Part shown: positions 1 through 12,109 of the stretch, one piece after another | How the letters are laid out: each line of letters opens with the position of its first letter | Numbering within the stretch: position 1 is the stretch's first letter | Assembly: GCA_027306595.1 (NCBI GenBank) | Contig: DAHUZI010000064.1 | Coordinates: 1-38,262, forward strand | DNA: 38,262 nt | DNA from: Candidatus Dormiibacterota bacterium | GTDB lineage: Bacteria; Chloroflexota; Dormibacteria; Aeolococcales; Bog-877 | Direction: 5' to 3' | Program-made: the position numbers and the translations under genes | The notes under the pieces: model-generated | Told to the model about the DNA's origin: nothing | Database searches by the model: none | The model's input: the letters and a program-made list of their open reading frames with translations, nothing else

Positions 1-143
1 GCGGCGTCGTCGGCGAGGCGGCGCCGCGCCATGACCGGGACCACGACCGCGGTGGCTCCCCGGTCACGCAGCGCCGCCGCCAGCTCGTCGGCGCCCGGGC
101 CCGGGCGGGTCACGACAACCCGCCGGCCGGCGAGCCCCGTCAC
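1..143 (-). CDS. hemD: Uroporphyrinogen-III synthase, N-terminal part (runs off the left edge)
   Basis: Only the first 47 codons are inside the window. The frame opens with GTG at 143-141, whose bases overlap the hemC stop codon as GTGA, and it reads LAGRRVVVTRPGPGADELAA, then an alanine/valine-rich beta strand. This matches the usual start of uroporphyrinogen-III synthase (a G-[RK]-x-V-x-V-T-R-P strand, then a helix). The enzyme cyclises hydroxymethylbilane, the HemC product, to uroporphyrinogen III in the cytosol. The order hemA-hemC-hemD and the four-base overlap support the call. A HemD fused to a SAM-dependent methyltransferase is possible, but the C-terminal part is not visible. Confidence 0.8.
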   Translation of the reverse strand, partial: MTGLAGRRVVVTRPGPGADELAAALRDRGATAVVVPVMARRRLADDA

Positions 144-1039
144 CGCAGCGCCGCCGCCAGCTCGGCCCCGACCGCCTGAGGCTGGTCGTCGACGACCCGG
201 CGGGTGAGCCGGCGCACCGGGCCGTCCGCGCCCCCGCCCTCGGGGGCGAACGCCGCCGTGACCGTGAGGCCGCCCCCGGGCGCGGACGCGGGCTCGGCGA
301 GAACCCCAAGGGGGAGCCGGCAGCCGCCGCCCAGGGCGGCCAGAACAGCGCGCTCCAGGACGACGCAGCGCCGTGTGAGCGGGTCGTCCACCGCCGCGGC
401 GAGGTCGGCCGCGGCGGTGCCGGCCGGAGCCTCGATCGCGATCGCCCCCTGGGCCGGGGCCGGGGTGCACTCGGTCATGGGGTCGAGGGGCTGAGCTCGG
501 GCGGCGGCGCCCAGCCGGATGAGCCCGGCCATGGCCAGGACCAGCCCGTCGGCGGCGCCCTGGCCGAGGCGGGCGAGCCGGGTGTCGACGTTGCCCCGAA
601 TCGCCTCCAGGCGCAGGTCGGGACGGAGCGCCGCCAGCTGGGCCACCCGGCGCGGGGAGCCGGTCGCGAGCCGGCCGCCCGGCCCCAGGGACCGCCAGGG
701 GGCCCCGGTGCGGGTGACCACCGCGTCCCTGGGGTCCTGGCGGGGCAGGTAGGCGGCGACGACCAGCCCGCTGGCCAGCTCGGAGGGGAGGTCCTTGGCG
801 CTGTGGACCGCGACGTCGGCCGCCCCGGTGACCAGCGCCTGCTCCAACGCCGAGGCGAACCAGCCCTGCCCGGCCATCGCCGCCGGCGGGGTGTCGGGCT
901 GCAGGTCCCCGGCCGCGGCCACCTCCACGATCGTGCAGCGGAGCCCGGGATGATGCGCCGCCAGCCGCTCGACCGCCTCCGCCGCCTGGCGGCGCGCCAG
1001 CCGACTCGCTCGGGTCGCGACCCGCAGGCTGGCCGTCAC
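140..1039 (-). CDS. hemC: Hydroxymethylbilane synthase (porphobilinogen deaminase)
   Basis: The 299-residue protein condenses four porphobilinogen units into hydroxymethylbilane. Visible family motifs are LRVATRASRLARRQ at the N-terminus, HSAKDLP, the arginine-rich GSPRR with IRGNVDTRL (cofactor and substrate carboxylate binding), PAPAQGAIAIE, and GGGCRLPLG, which holds the cysteine that attaches the dipyrromethane cofactor. Length is normal. The start is GTG at 1039, overlapping the hemA stop as GTGA; its own stop overlaps hemD the same way, so the three genes are probably translationally coupled. Earlier codons in this frame are an antisense-like shadow of hemA and were not used. Confidence 0.95.
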   Translation of the reverse strand: MTASLRVATRASRLARRQAAEAVERLAAHHPGLRCTIVEVAAAGDLQPDTPPAAMAGQGWFASALEQALVTGAADVAVHSAKDLPSELASGLVVAAYLPRQDPRDAVVTRTGAPWRSLGPGGRLATGSPRRVAQLAALRPDLRLEAIRGNVDTRLARLGQGAADGLVLAMAGLIRLGAAARAQPLDPMTECTPAPAQGAIAIEAPAGTAAADLAAAVDDPLTRRCVVLERAVLAALGGGCRLPLGVLAEPASAPGGGLTVTAAFAPEGGGADGPVRRLTRRVVDDQPQAVGAELAAALR

Positions 1040-2286
1040 GCGGGATCGCGACGGTCCAGGCCGAGCGCCTCCAGCGCGTGGGCGGTGCCGACGGGATCGT
1101 CGGCGTGGTGCCGCAGGTACCGGACCGGGGCGTCGAGGAGCTTGCGGGCGAGCGCGGCGGTCAGGCGGTCCAGCTCGTTCGCCGCCTCGGGCGTGGGCCG
1201 CAGGCGGCGCAGGGCACGGTCCAGCTCCCAGCGCCGGGTCCGCTCGGCCCGCTCGACCAGCTTCCGGATGGCCGGGGCCGCCGCGCGGGCCGCCAGCTGG
1301 GCCCGGGTCGCGGCGACGGCGGCGGCGACGAGGGCGTCGGCCTCCGGCATCGCCTGGGCCCGGGCCGCCAGGTTGGCGCGGATCGCCGCCGCCAGGTCGT
1401 CGAGGTCGATTAGCTCGACGCCGGCCAGGCTGCGGGCGTCGGGATCGACATCGCGGGGAAGGGCGAGGTCGAGGAGGAGCAGGGGGCGGCCGGCCCTCCC
1501 CTGCAGGCGGGCCACGGCGCCAGCCGCGAGGACCGGCCGGGTCTGCGTCGTGGCGCAGACGACGACGTCGACCGCCCCCGCGAGCTGGTCGAACCGGTCC
1601 TGGGCGACCACGGGAGCCCCGAGGGCGGCCGCGAGCGTGCGGGCGCGCGGGCCCCGCTCGGCGACTGCGACCACCGTCGCCCCGGCGCCGCGGAGGAGGC
1701 GCGCCGCCCCCCCGCCGACCTGCCCGGCGCCGATCACGAGGACGGCGGCCCCGTCCAGCGGCCGCCGCCGGCGCGCCTCGTCGACCGCGACCTGGGCCAC
1801 GCCGACCGACCGCCGTCCCAGGCCGGTCGCGGTCCGCACCTGCTTGGCGGTGGTGACCGCCCGGCGCATGGTGAGGTCGAGTGGGGCGTCGAGGGACCCC
1901 GCCTCCTGGGCGAGCCGGTGCGCCCGCTTGACCTGGGCGAGGATCTGGGCCTCGCCGACGACCATGCTCTCCAGCCCGCTGGCGACCCGGAAGAGGTGGG
2001 CGAGCGCGGCGTCGCCGGTCGCGGTGTGGACCGCCACGGTCCCAGCCGGGCCCGCGACCAGGTACTGGCGGACGCGCTCGACCGCCAGGGCGGCCTGCTG
2101 GTCGCCACGGGCGGAGAGATAGAACTCGGTCCGGTTGCAGGTCGACAGGCACACCGCCCCCCCCAGGCCGGCGTGCCGCACCAGGGGCCCGAGGGTCGCC
2201 CGGACGGTCGTCCCGTCGAGGTGGAGCCGCTCCAGCACCGCGACCGGTGCGAGCCGGTAGCTGACGCCGACCGCGGCCAGCGTCAC
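1036..2286 (-). CDS. hemA: Glutamyl-tRNA reductase
   Basis: HemA reduces glutamyl-tRNA(Glu) with NADPH to glutamate-1-semialdehyde, the first committed step of C5 tetrapyrrole synthesis. The 416-residue protein has the substrate domain with LSTCNRTEFYL, ESMVVGEAQILAQVK, the Rossmann segment VLVIGAGQVGGGAARLL, and a C-terminal helical dimerisation region. GTG at 2286 is preferred over in-frame ATG codons at 2310 and 2358 because it begins at the conserved strand (VTLAAVGVSYRLAPV) and places the catalytic cysteine at residue 50, as in E. coli. The ATG at 2358 also lies upstream of a TATACT box at 2347-2342. The start codon overlaps the stop of a short upstream ORF. Confidence 0.95.
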   Translation of the reverse strand: MTLAAVGVSYRLAPVAVLERLHLDGTTVRATLGPLVRHAGLGGAVCLSTCNRTEFYLSARGDQQAALAVERVRQYLVAGPAGTVAVHTATGDAALAHLFRVASGLESMVVGEAQILAQVKRAHRLAQEAGSLDAPLDLTMRRAVTTAKQVRTATGLGRRSVGVAQVAVDEARRRRPLDGAAVLVIGAGQVGGGAARLLRGAGATVVAVAERGPRARTLAAALGAPVVAQDRFDQLAGAVDVVVCATTQTRPVLAAGAVARLQGRAGRPLLLLDLALPRDVDPDARSLAGVELIDLDDLAAAIRANLAARAQAMPEADALVAAAVAATRAQLAARAAAPAIRKLVERAERTRRWELDRALRRLRPTPEAANELDRLTAALARKLLDAPVRYLRHHADDPVGTAHALEALGLDRRDPA

Positions 2287-2333
2287 CGGCACGACCCGGC
2301 CCGCGCGCATGCGGAAACGGCAAGCCAGGTCAC
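2283..2333 (-). CDS. Putative leaderless upstream ORF of hemA (16 codons)
   Basis: GTG at 2333 lies eight bases after the TATACT box. It opens a frame reading VTWLAVSACARAGSCR and stops at TGA 2285-2283, which overlaps the hemA GTG as GTGA. The predicted transcript start is at or next to this GTG, so the mRNA would be leaderless and hemA would be translated by coupling or reinitiation. The peptide has two cysteines and a tryptophan. There is no direct proof of translation; the case rests on geometry shared with rpmE and pyrG. Confidence 0.5.
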   Translation of the reverse strand: MTWLAVSACARAGSCR

Positions 2334-2341
2334 GCCGATCG

Positions 2342-2347
2342 AGTATA
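2342..2347 (-). promoter_or_regulatory. Putative -10 box for hemA (TATACT)
   Basis: TATACT on the minus strand is a near-consensus -10 hexamer in very GC-rich DNA. No convincing -35 is visible 16-18 bases upstream. It predicts transcription starting near 2335, downstream of the ATG at 2358 and just before the short ORF GTG at 2333. Confidence 0.45.
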
Positions 2348-2429
2348 GGGAGGGCCATCGCAGCCCCCCCGATCGAGCGGGCGAGCCGGTCGCCCGCCGC
2401 CCGCGTGCGGCGGGGTCGGTCCGGTCGAC

Positions 2430-2435
2430 TACGAT
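2430..2435 (+). promoter_or_regulatory. Putative -10 box for the exonuclease gene (TACGAT)
   Basis: TACGAT fits the TANNNT pattern and is followed, eight bases later, by GTG at 2444 in the frame of the exonuclease gene. The same spacing recurs at other starts in the window. No good -35 is seen. Confidence 0.35.
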
Positions 2436-2443
2436 GGTCGCCT

Positions 2444-3640
2444 GTGGTGTGCGCGTCCCTCTACGAGGACCCCCCCGAACACGGGGAGCCGTCCCCGGCC
2501 CTGCCCTCGCCTCACCCGTTGAGCCACCGACCCGGCCACCCCGCCGCTCACGAGGCGGGCGGGCCCGGCCGGCGCCACCGGTACGGGCGCCAGCGGGGCG
2601 CCCCCGTCCCCGGCACCGAGTTCCACGCCCGGCTGGGGCCTGCCTCGCCGGCGGTCGCCGGCCGCTTCAACGTGCCGATGCCGCCCGATGCGTTCGGCCT
2701 CGAGCACGAGGCGGCGATGGTCCCGGGGTTCAACACCCCGATCGCGGAGCTGACGATCGTCACCGTCGACTGCGAGACGACGGGGCAGACCCCGCACCAT
2801 CTCGTGGAACTTGGGGCGGTCCGCTTCACCCTCCCCGGGGCGGTGGCCGACGGCGAGCTCTTCGGCGGCGTGCCGCCGCCGGACGCGATGGAGACTCTGG
2901 TCCATACCACCGACCACATCAACTCGTACGCGCGCCGGGTCCACGGGATCACCCGGGACATGCTGGCCGGGACCCCGCCGGCCGACCTCGTCCTCCGCCG
3001 CTTCCTGCGATTCGCCCGGGGGGCGGTCTTGGTCGAACACAGCGCGGACGCCTTCGACACCCGGCTCATCGCCCGCACCCTGGGCCATCCCATCCCCCAC
3101 CCCACCCTCGACACCTCGCGGCTGGCCAAGGTCCTCTTCGACCTGCGCGACACCATCGGCCTCGAGCGCCTCTGCGAGCGGCTGGGCGTGCCCCAGCTCC
3201 GGCCCCCCCACCACGCCCTCGCCGACGCCGAGGCGACGGCGGGCTGCTTCGTCCGGCTGGTCGAGCTCGGCCAGGCCCGGCTCGGCTGGGCGACGCTCGG
3301 CGACCTCCACGCGGTCGGACACCCGCCAGGGCCACGGGTCCGACTGGCGCCGACCCGTCACGCCCGAGTTCGCCACGGCACAGGTGGGCTGCCGCGGCCA
3401 GGGGCGGCGGCGGCCGGGCTCGGCGAGGCGGGAGCCGCCCCGAGCGGCTTTCCGGTCTCCCCCCTCGCCCCGGCCCCGGTCGACCTGGTCGGCGCAGACG
3501 GGACGGCTGCGGACGGGTCGGCCCCGGCGCCCCGGCGCAGACGCCGACGGGGCGGGCGCGGCCGGCGTCGGCCGGTGACCTGCGCCCCGCCGGCCGCTGC
3601 GGCGGACACCGGCGGGGCGCAGGACGCCCCGTCGGACTGA
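2444..3640 (+). CDS. DEDDh 3'-5' exonuclease, DnaQ/epsilon-like
   Basis: The exonuclease core spans about residues 95-270 of 398. Exo I is VDCETTG (Asp and Glu), Exo II is the HSADAFDTRL segment with its Asp, and Exo III is HALADAEAT with the catalytic His and Asp, so the two-metal site looks complete. Such proteins act in proofreading, repair or RNA trimming; this one carries no polymerase, UvrC or BRCT domain. The N-terminus is low-complexity, and the C-terminus is Pro/Ala-rich, ending in a strongly basic [14 protein letters not shown] segment that could bind nucleic acid. GTG 2444 is chosen because it follows a TACGAT box by eight bases; starts at GTG 2672 or ATG 2678 would remove only the disordered N-terminus. 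It is transcribed divergently from hemA. Confidence 0.8.
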   Translation: MVCASLYEDPPEHGEPSPALPSPHPLSHRPGHPAAHEAGGPGRRHRYGRQRGAPVPGTEFHARLGPASPAVAGRFNVPMPPDAFGLEHEAAMVPGFNTPIAELTIVTVDCETTGQTPHHLVELGAVRFTLPGAVADGELFGGVPPPDAMETLVHTTDHINSYARRVHGITRDMLAGTPPADLVLRRFLRFARGAVLVEHSADAFDTRLIARTLGHPIPHPTLDTSRLAKVLFDLRDTIGLERLCERLGVPQLRPPHHALADAEATAGCFVRLVELGQARLGWATLGDLHAVGHPPGPRVRLAPTRHARVRHGTGGLPRPGAAAAGLGEAGAAPSGFPVSPLAPAPVDLVGADGTAADGSAPAPRRRRRRGGRGRRRPVTCAPPAAAADTGGAQDAPSD

Positions 3641-3970
3641 CCCGCGGCCGGTCAGGCGGATCGGCGGACTCGAGCGATCGGGCCGCGACCGCCCCGTCGG
3701 AGCCGCCCCGATCCGCCGGCCCGCTGCCGATCGCGCCCCCGTGGTCAGCTGCGCGTCCGAGGACGGTCAGTCCGGCGGCGAGCACTCGGGGAGGGGCGTT
3801 GGGGCGCGGGAGCTCGGCGCCGCCGTGTGGGGCGAACCTGACCGTGGCACCGTCCCAGCCGGCCGGTCACCCGAAAGGGCCGGGGCGAAAGCGCGGGGCG
3901 TGTCGCGGCGTCCCCCGGGCTCCGGTCGACCGCCGCCGGCCGGTGGCGGGGATCAGCGGTCGGACCGCCG
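3641..3970. other. Gap between convergent exonuclease and prfA genes, no gene seen
   Basis: This 330-base stretch has open frames in several phases, as expected at this GC content, but none shows a recognisable protein. No T-tracted terminator hairpin was found for either gene. Confidence 0.5.
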
Positions 3971-5083
<1,113 letters not shown>

Positions 5084-5131
5084 GACCCACGATTCGCGAG
5101 ACACCCGGTGGCCGGGGGCGCCGCGCCCCGA

Positions 5132-5344
5132 TCAGGCCCGAACGGCCGCCTTCTCGGCCCGGCGCCGGAAGCGCTCGACCTGGCCGCCCGTGTCGACGAT
5201 GCGCTGCTCGCCCGTGAAGAACGGGTGGCACACCGAGCACACCTCGGTCCGCAACTGGGCTACGGTCGAGCCGGTCGTGAACTGGTTCCCGCAGGAGCAG
5301 GTCACAACCGCGTCGTGGTGGTAGTCGGGGTGGATGGCTCTCAT
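5132..5344 (-). CDS. rpmE: 50S ribosomal protein L31, zinc-binding type
   Basis: The 70-residue protein starts MRAIHPDYH and has the CSC and [10 protein letters not shown] motifs, giving the four zinc-ligand cysteines of the C+ form of L31, a component of the 50S central protuberance. Length is normal. The start ATG at 5344 overlaps the stop of a ten-codon upstream ORF as ATGA, and no Shine-Dalgarno sequence is seen, so translation may depend on that ORF. prfA follows downstream and probably shares the transcript. Confidence 0.96.
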   Translation of the reverse strand: MRAIHPDYHHDAVVTCSCGNQFTTGSTVAQLRTEVCSVCHPFFTGEQRIVDTGGQVERFRRRAEKAAVRA

Positions 5345-5373
5345 GGCACGGTGCCCCGTCGGCCGAGGCTCAT
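5341..5373 (-). CDS. Putative leaderless upstream ORF of rpmE (10 codons)
   Basis: ATG at 5373 lies five bases after a TAAGCT box and opens [10 protein letters not shown], ending at TGA 5343-5341, which overlaps the rpmE ATG as ATGA. The geometry is the same as at hemA and pyrG. Translation is inferred, not shown. Confidence 0.45.
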   Translation of the reverse strand: MSLGRRGTVP

Positions 5374-5378
5374 TCCCG

Positions 5379-5405
5379 AGCTTACCACGCAGGTGACGAC
5401 CTCAA
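5379..5405 (-). promoter_or_regulatory. Putative rpmE promoter (TTGAGG-15-TAAGCT)
   Basis: On the minus strand TTGAGG (5405-5400) and TAAGCT (5384-5379) are separated by 15 bases, shorter than ideal. The predicted transcript begins close to the short ORF ATG at 5373. Confidence 0.35.
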
Positions 5406-5435
5406 TCGCGGCCCGAAAACGGCCGGGGCCGCGGA

Positions 5436-6458
5436 TCAGCCCACCTGGGTCGCGAGGTGGACCAGGTACGGGTGGCTGGCGGCGAGGCCGAGGGCGGCCG
5501 CCAGGACCAGGGCCAGGTAGGCGCCGCCGACGACGAAGCGGGTCCGCATCGGCACGGTGAGGTATTCGGGCTGTCGCCGCGCCTGTCGGAACCTGCCCCA
5601 GGTGCTGTAGCCAGCGACCACGACGATGATGAGCAGGATCGGGCTGGCGGCGTGGGCGATGGTGAAGGCCCACGCCGCGTAGCCGATGAGGATGACCAGA
5701 CCGACCAGGTTCGCCCACTTCGAGACCGCGGCGGTGACCCGGCCGCCGTCGAGCGGCGAGGCGGGGATGAGATTGAAGAGGTTGAGCAGGCAGCCGATGT
5801 AGGCGAGCGCGGCCAGGAACTCCGAGTGCAGCCCGACCGCCAGCGCCAGGATCGCCAGCGACACCAGCGTGCCCACCAAGGGTCCCGCCATCGCGACCGT
5901 CGCCTCCCTGGCCACCGTGCGGGGCGGCCGGCGCATGTTGATGAGGGCGCCGAGGAAGGGGATGAACATCGGCGCGCTGACATCCTCCCCCATCCGCCGC
6001 GCCACCACGAAGTGGCCCATCTCGTGGACGAGGATCAACGCGACGAAGGCGACCGCGAAGACCGGGCCGAAGAAGAGGGAGTAGAAGAAGACGCTGATCG
6101 CCATCGTGATCAGGGTCCCCTTGAAGGCGCCGAGCTTGAGCAGGAGGCCGCCGTACTTGAGGACGGCCACGAGGCCGGCAAGCAGGCTGCCCCAGAAGCC
6201 GCGGCGCCTCCCGCCGGCCCTGGCCGGCGCGGCCGGCGCCGCCGGAGGCGCCCACTCGGTCCGCCAGTCGGACGACCATGGGGCCGACCAGCTCGAAGGC
6301 GGGGTCACGAGCGCGGCCCCAGCCGCCGGGCCGGAGGCGGTCGCCCACGTCCGCGGCTCGGGACCCGGCCGGCCCTCGGCGGGGGCACCGGGCCCCGGAC
6401 CCTCCACCAGCTCCCCTTGGGGGTCGGGGGACCAACGGGTCGTGGGGGCGTCGGCCAC
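5436..6458 (-). CDS. M50/site-2-protease family membrane metalloprotease
   Basis: The 340-residue protein has a cytosolic-looking Pro/Ala-rich N-terminal segment of about 95 residues, then five or six hydrophobic helices. The zinc motif HEMGH lies in one helix, and the third ligand is in NLIPASPLDGGR (LDG motif). Both are intact, so it should be an active intramembrane protease cleaving a membrane substrate such as an anti-sigma factor; the substrate is unknown and no such partner is adjacent. It resembles the short soluble-domain-free S2P group rather than RseP, because no PDZ domain is seen. GTG 6458 is chosen because a TTTGGC-16-TATCAT promoter places transcription exactly there, and the alternative TTG at 6491 lies within that promoter. 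Confidence 0.85.
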   Translation of the reverse strand: MADAPTTRWSPDPQGELVEGPGPGAPAEGRPGPEPRTWATASGPAAGAALVTPPSSWSAPWSSDWRTEWAPPAAPAAPARAGGRRRGFWGSLLAGLVAVLKYGGLLLKLGAFKGTLITMAISVFFYSLFFGPVFAVAFVALILVHEMGHFVVARRMGEDVSAPMFIPFLGALINMRRPPRTVAREATVAMAGPLVGTLVSLAILALAVGLHSEFLAALAYIGCLLNLFNLIPASPLDGGRVTAAVSKWANLVGLVILIGYAAWAFTIAHAASPILLIIVVVAGYSTWGRFRQARRQPEYLTVPMRTRFVVGGAYLALVLAAALGLAASHPYLVHLATQVG

Positions 6459-6464
6459 GATCCG

Positions 6465-6492
6465 ATGATAGGCCGGACGCGATCCGGCCAAA
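6465..6492 (-). promoter_or_regulatory. Putative promoter of the M50 protease gene, with inverted repeat in the spacer
   Basis: On the minus strand TTTGGC (6492-6487) and TATCAT (6470-6465) are 16 bases apart, and GTG 6458 follows the -10 by six bases, a leaderless start. The perfect repeat GGCCGGA-N5-TCCGGCC (6471-6489) fills the spacer and could be an operator or the remains of a terminator for the upstream gene, which ends at 6495. Confidence 0.45.
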
Positions 6493-6494
6493 CC

Positions 6495-10145
<3,651 letters not shown>

Positions 10146-10270
10146 CGATGAGTCGCGCGACCTCCGTGCGGCCGGGTGCCGGCGCCGAGGGCCCGGCGGG
10201 GGGCGGACGCGCCACCCCGGCCGCGAGCCTACCAAATCGAGGGCCCGAGCCCGGGTCGCGCAGCCCCCGG

Positions 10271-11458
10271 TCAGCCGACCGGCGGGAGCACCACGGTGAG
10301 ATGGCGGATCGCGCCCGCCCGCCAGACCCGCAGCGCCTGGGCGCCGATGGGCGCCTCCTGGATGAGCAGGTCGGACACCGACGGCACCCCCGCCACCGGC
10401 CGCCCGTCGACCGTCTCGATGACGTCGCCGGCGGCGAGCCCTGCTGTGGCGGCCGGCGAGCCGGGGAGGACGGCGACCACGAGGGCGCCCCCCGGCACCC
10501 CCAGGGTGGCGGCGCTGGCGGCGTCCAGCGGCTGGCTCACCACGCCGGGCGACGCCGGTACCAAGGTGGAGGCGGCCAGCGCCGCCACCAGGCTCTGGGC
10601 CGCCACCGCGTCGAGGGCCAAGGCGCTGCCCGCCCCGGGCGACACCCCGCCGGCAGAGACCACCCCGGGGCCAGCGAGGATCCCGATGACGTGGCCGTTG
10701 GCGTCCACGACCGGGCCCCCGGCGCCGCCCGCGGCGACGGGCGCGTCCGTGCGCAGGGCGCCCCCCAGGGCGACGAGCCGGCCCGAGCGGGCGGGATCGG
10801 GGATCCGGATCACAAGACCGGTCGCACTCACCGTCCCGACGTCGACCGCGGGACCGGCGCCGATCGGCTGGCTCAGCGCGATCGCCGCCTCCCCCACCCT
10901 GGGCGGCTGCCCGAACGCGAGCGCCGGCAGGCTCGTCGCGGTCGGGATCCGCAGGATGACGATGCCGGTGTCGGCGTCGACCGCGGCCAGCGTCGCCGGC
11001 GCGCGGGTGCCGTCCGGGAGCACGACCACCAGCCCGACCGCGCCCGTGACCGCGGCCTCATCGGTGACGACCAGGCCGTTGGCGTCGGCGATGAACCCGC
11101 TCGAGACGTCACCGGCCGCGACCGGCCCTCGGGCGGGCTGGCGCACGACCTGGACGAGCGCGGCCTGGTCGGCGGCCACCACGCTCGGAACCGTGGTCGA
11201 CCGGGTCTGCCCGGACCCGCTGGTCGTCGCGGGGCGGACGATCACCTGGGTCGGGGCCGGCTGGGCCTCGGTCCTGAGGACGAACTCGGCACTGCCGCCG
11301 CCGGCGAGGAGCGCGACCACCGCGGTCAGGACCAGAAGGGCGGCGGTCCGGGTGCTGCGCGCCGCCGCCCCCGGCTCAGGGCCGTCCCCGTGGACCGTGG
11401 GCGGCGCCTGGGGGGCCTCGCCGCTGGCGGGAGCGGGGGGCGACCCGACCACGCTCAC
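10271..11458 (-). CDS. Membrane-anchored HtrA/DegP-like protein with PDZ domain, catalytically dead
   Basis: The 395-residue protein has a Pro-rich cytosolic N-terminus, one transmembrane helix (about residues 38-60), a trypsin-like domain, and a C-terminal PDZ domain (about 300-395, with GSPAATAGLAAGDVIETVDG). HtrA proteases use His, Asp and Ser in TNxHVV, TDLAVL and GNSGGP. The matching segments here are VTDEAAV, TGIVILRI and GGAGGPVV, so all three catalytic residues are missing. It is probably a PDZ scaffold or sensor on the outer face of the membrane. The GTG start at 11458 overlaps the acetyltransferase stop as GTGA, so the longer upstream frame was not used. Confidence 0.8.
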   Translation of the reverse strand: MSVVGSPPAPASGEAPQAPPTVHGDGPEPGAAARSTRTAALLVLTAVVALLAGGGSAEFVLRTEAQPAPTQVIVRPATTSGSGQTRSTTVPSVVAADQAALVQVVRQPARGPVAAGDVSSGFIADANGLVVTDEAAVTGAVGLVVVLPDGTRAPATLAAVDADTGIVILRIPTATSLPALAFGQPPRVGEAAIALSQPIGAGPAVDVGTVSATGLVIRIPDPARSGRLVALGGALRTDAPVAAGGAGGPVVDANGHVIGILAGPGVVSAGGVSPGAGSALALDAVAAQSLVAALAASTLVPASPGVVSQPLDAASAATLGVPGGALVVAVLPGSPAATAGLAAGDVIETVDGRPVAGVPSVSDLLIQEAPIGAQALRVWRAGAIRHLTVVLPPVG

Positions 11459-11964
11459 CCGGTCGCCTCCGGCGGGTACCAGGCGAGCACCACCTGCTCG
11501 GTGGGGGTGAAGCCGTGGCGGGCGTAGAGGCTGAGCGCCGGCGGGTTGCCGGGCCGGGTCCAGACGCTGGCGAAGGTGACCCCGCGCTCCCCGAAGAGCC
11601 GGGTTGCCTCGGCGACGAGGCGGCCAGCCAGCCCCCGGCCGCGGTGCTCGGGGAGGACGTACAGCTCGGCGATCTCGCCCTCCAGCCCGGTGCCGGGGTC
11701 GTAGAGGACGCACCAGCAGAGCCCCACCACCCGTCCGCCGGCGCGCCCCACGAAGAGATGGTTCTCGCCACGGAAGGTGGGGCGGGTGCGGGGGAGCCAG
11801 CGATCGAGCTCGACCCGGCTCTGCTGCGGATGGTCGAAGTGCGCCTGCTCGACGAGGTGGAGGTCGAGCAGGAGCGGCCGGGCCTCGTCGAGCCGAGCCG
11901 CCGGGAGGCGCTCGATGAGAACCCGGCCCGGCGACTGCGGCCCCTCGTCGTTCACCATCGCCAT
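11455..11964 (-). CDS. GNAT-family N-acetyltransferase
   Basis: The 169-residue protein has the GNAT fold. The acetyl-CoA loop is LPEHRGRGLAGRLV (motif A), followed by the ALSLYARHGFTPTE segment (motif B), where the helix and tyrosine are conserved. The acceptor substrate cannot be predicted. The stop codon is overlapped by the HtrA-like gene start, so the two are co-translated. The start is uncertain among ATG 11964, ATG 11958 and GTG 11955; a TACCAT box at 11968-11963 would favour the last as a leaderless start. Confidence 0.85.
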   Translation of the reverse strand: MAMVNDEGPQSPGRVLIERLPAARLDEARPLLLDLHLVEQAHFDHPQQSRVELDRWLPRTRPTFRGENHLFVGRAGGRVVGLCWCVLYDPGTGLEGEIAELYVLPEHRGRGLAGRLVAEATRLFGERGVTFASVWTRPGNPPALSLYARHGFTPTEQVVLAWYPPEATG

Positions 11965-12109
11965 GGTACGGACCGCTGCAACGGGTCACGAGGGGGCGAG
12001 CGTTGACTCGGCCCGGCGCCGCCGGCGGGCCGCGGTCGGCGACGCGGGTGCGCGCGGGCCCGGGCAGGCCGGACGCGCCGGGCGATCGTGTCGGCGATCG
12101 CCGCCGGCC

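Noticed and set aside
140-2323. A 727-codon frame covering hemC and hemA
   Set aside because: Only its last 299 codons are HemC; the rest is an Arg/Pro/Gly-rich shadow of hemA in another frame.
2287-2358. HemA start at ATG 2358 or ATG 2310
   Set aside because: ATG 2358 lies upstream of the TATACT box, and either start displaces the catalytic cysteine from position 50 and adds an unconserved tail. ATG 2310 cannot be fully excluded.
6459-6491. M50 protease start at TTG 6491
   Set aside because: TTG 6491 lies within the putative -35 region; GTG 6458 fits the promoter and still leaves a long N-terminal segment.
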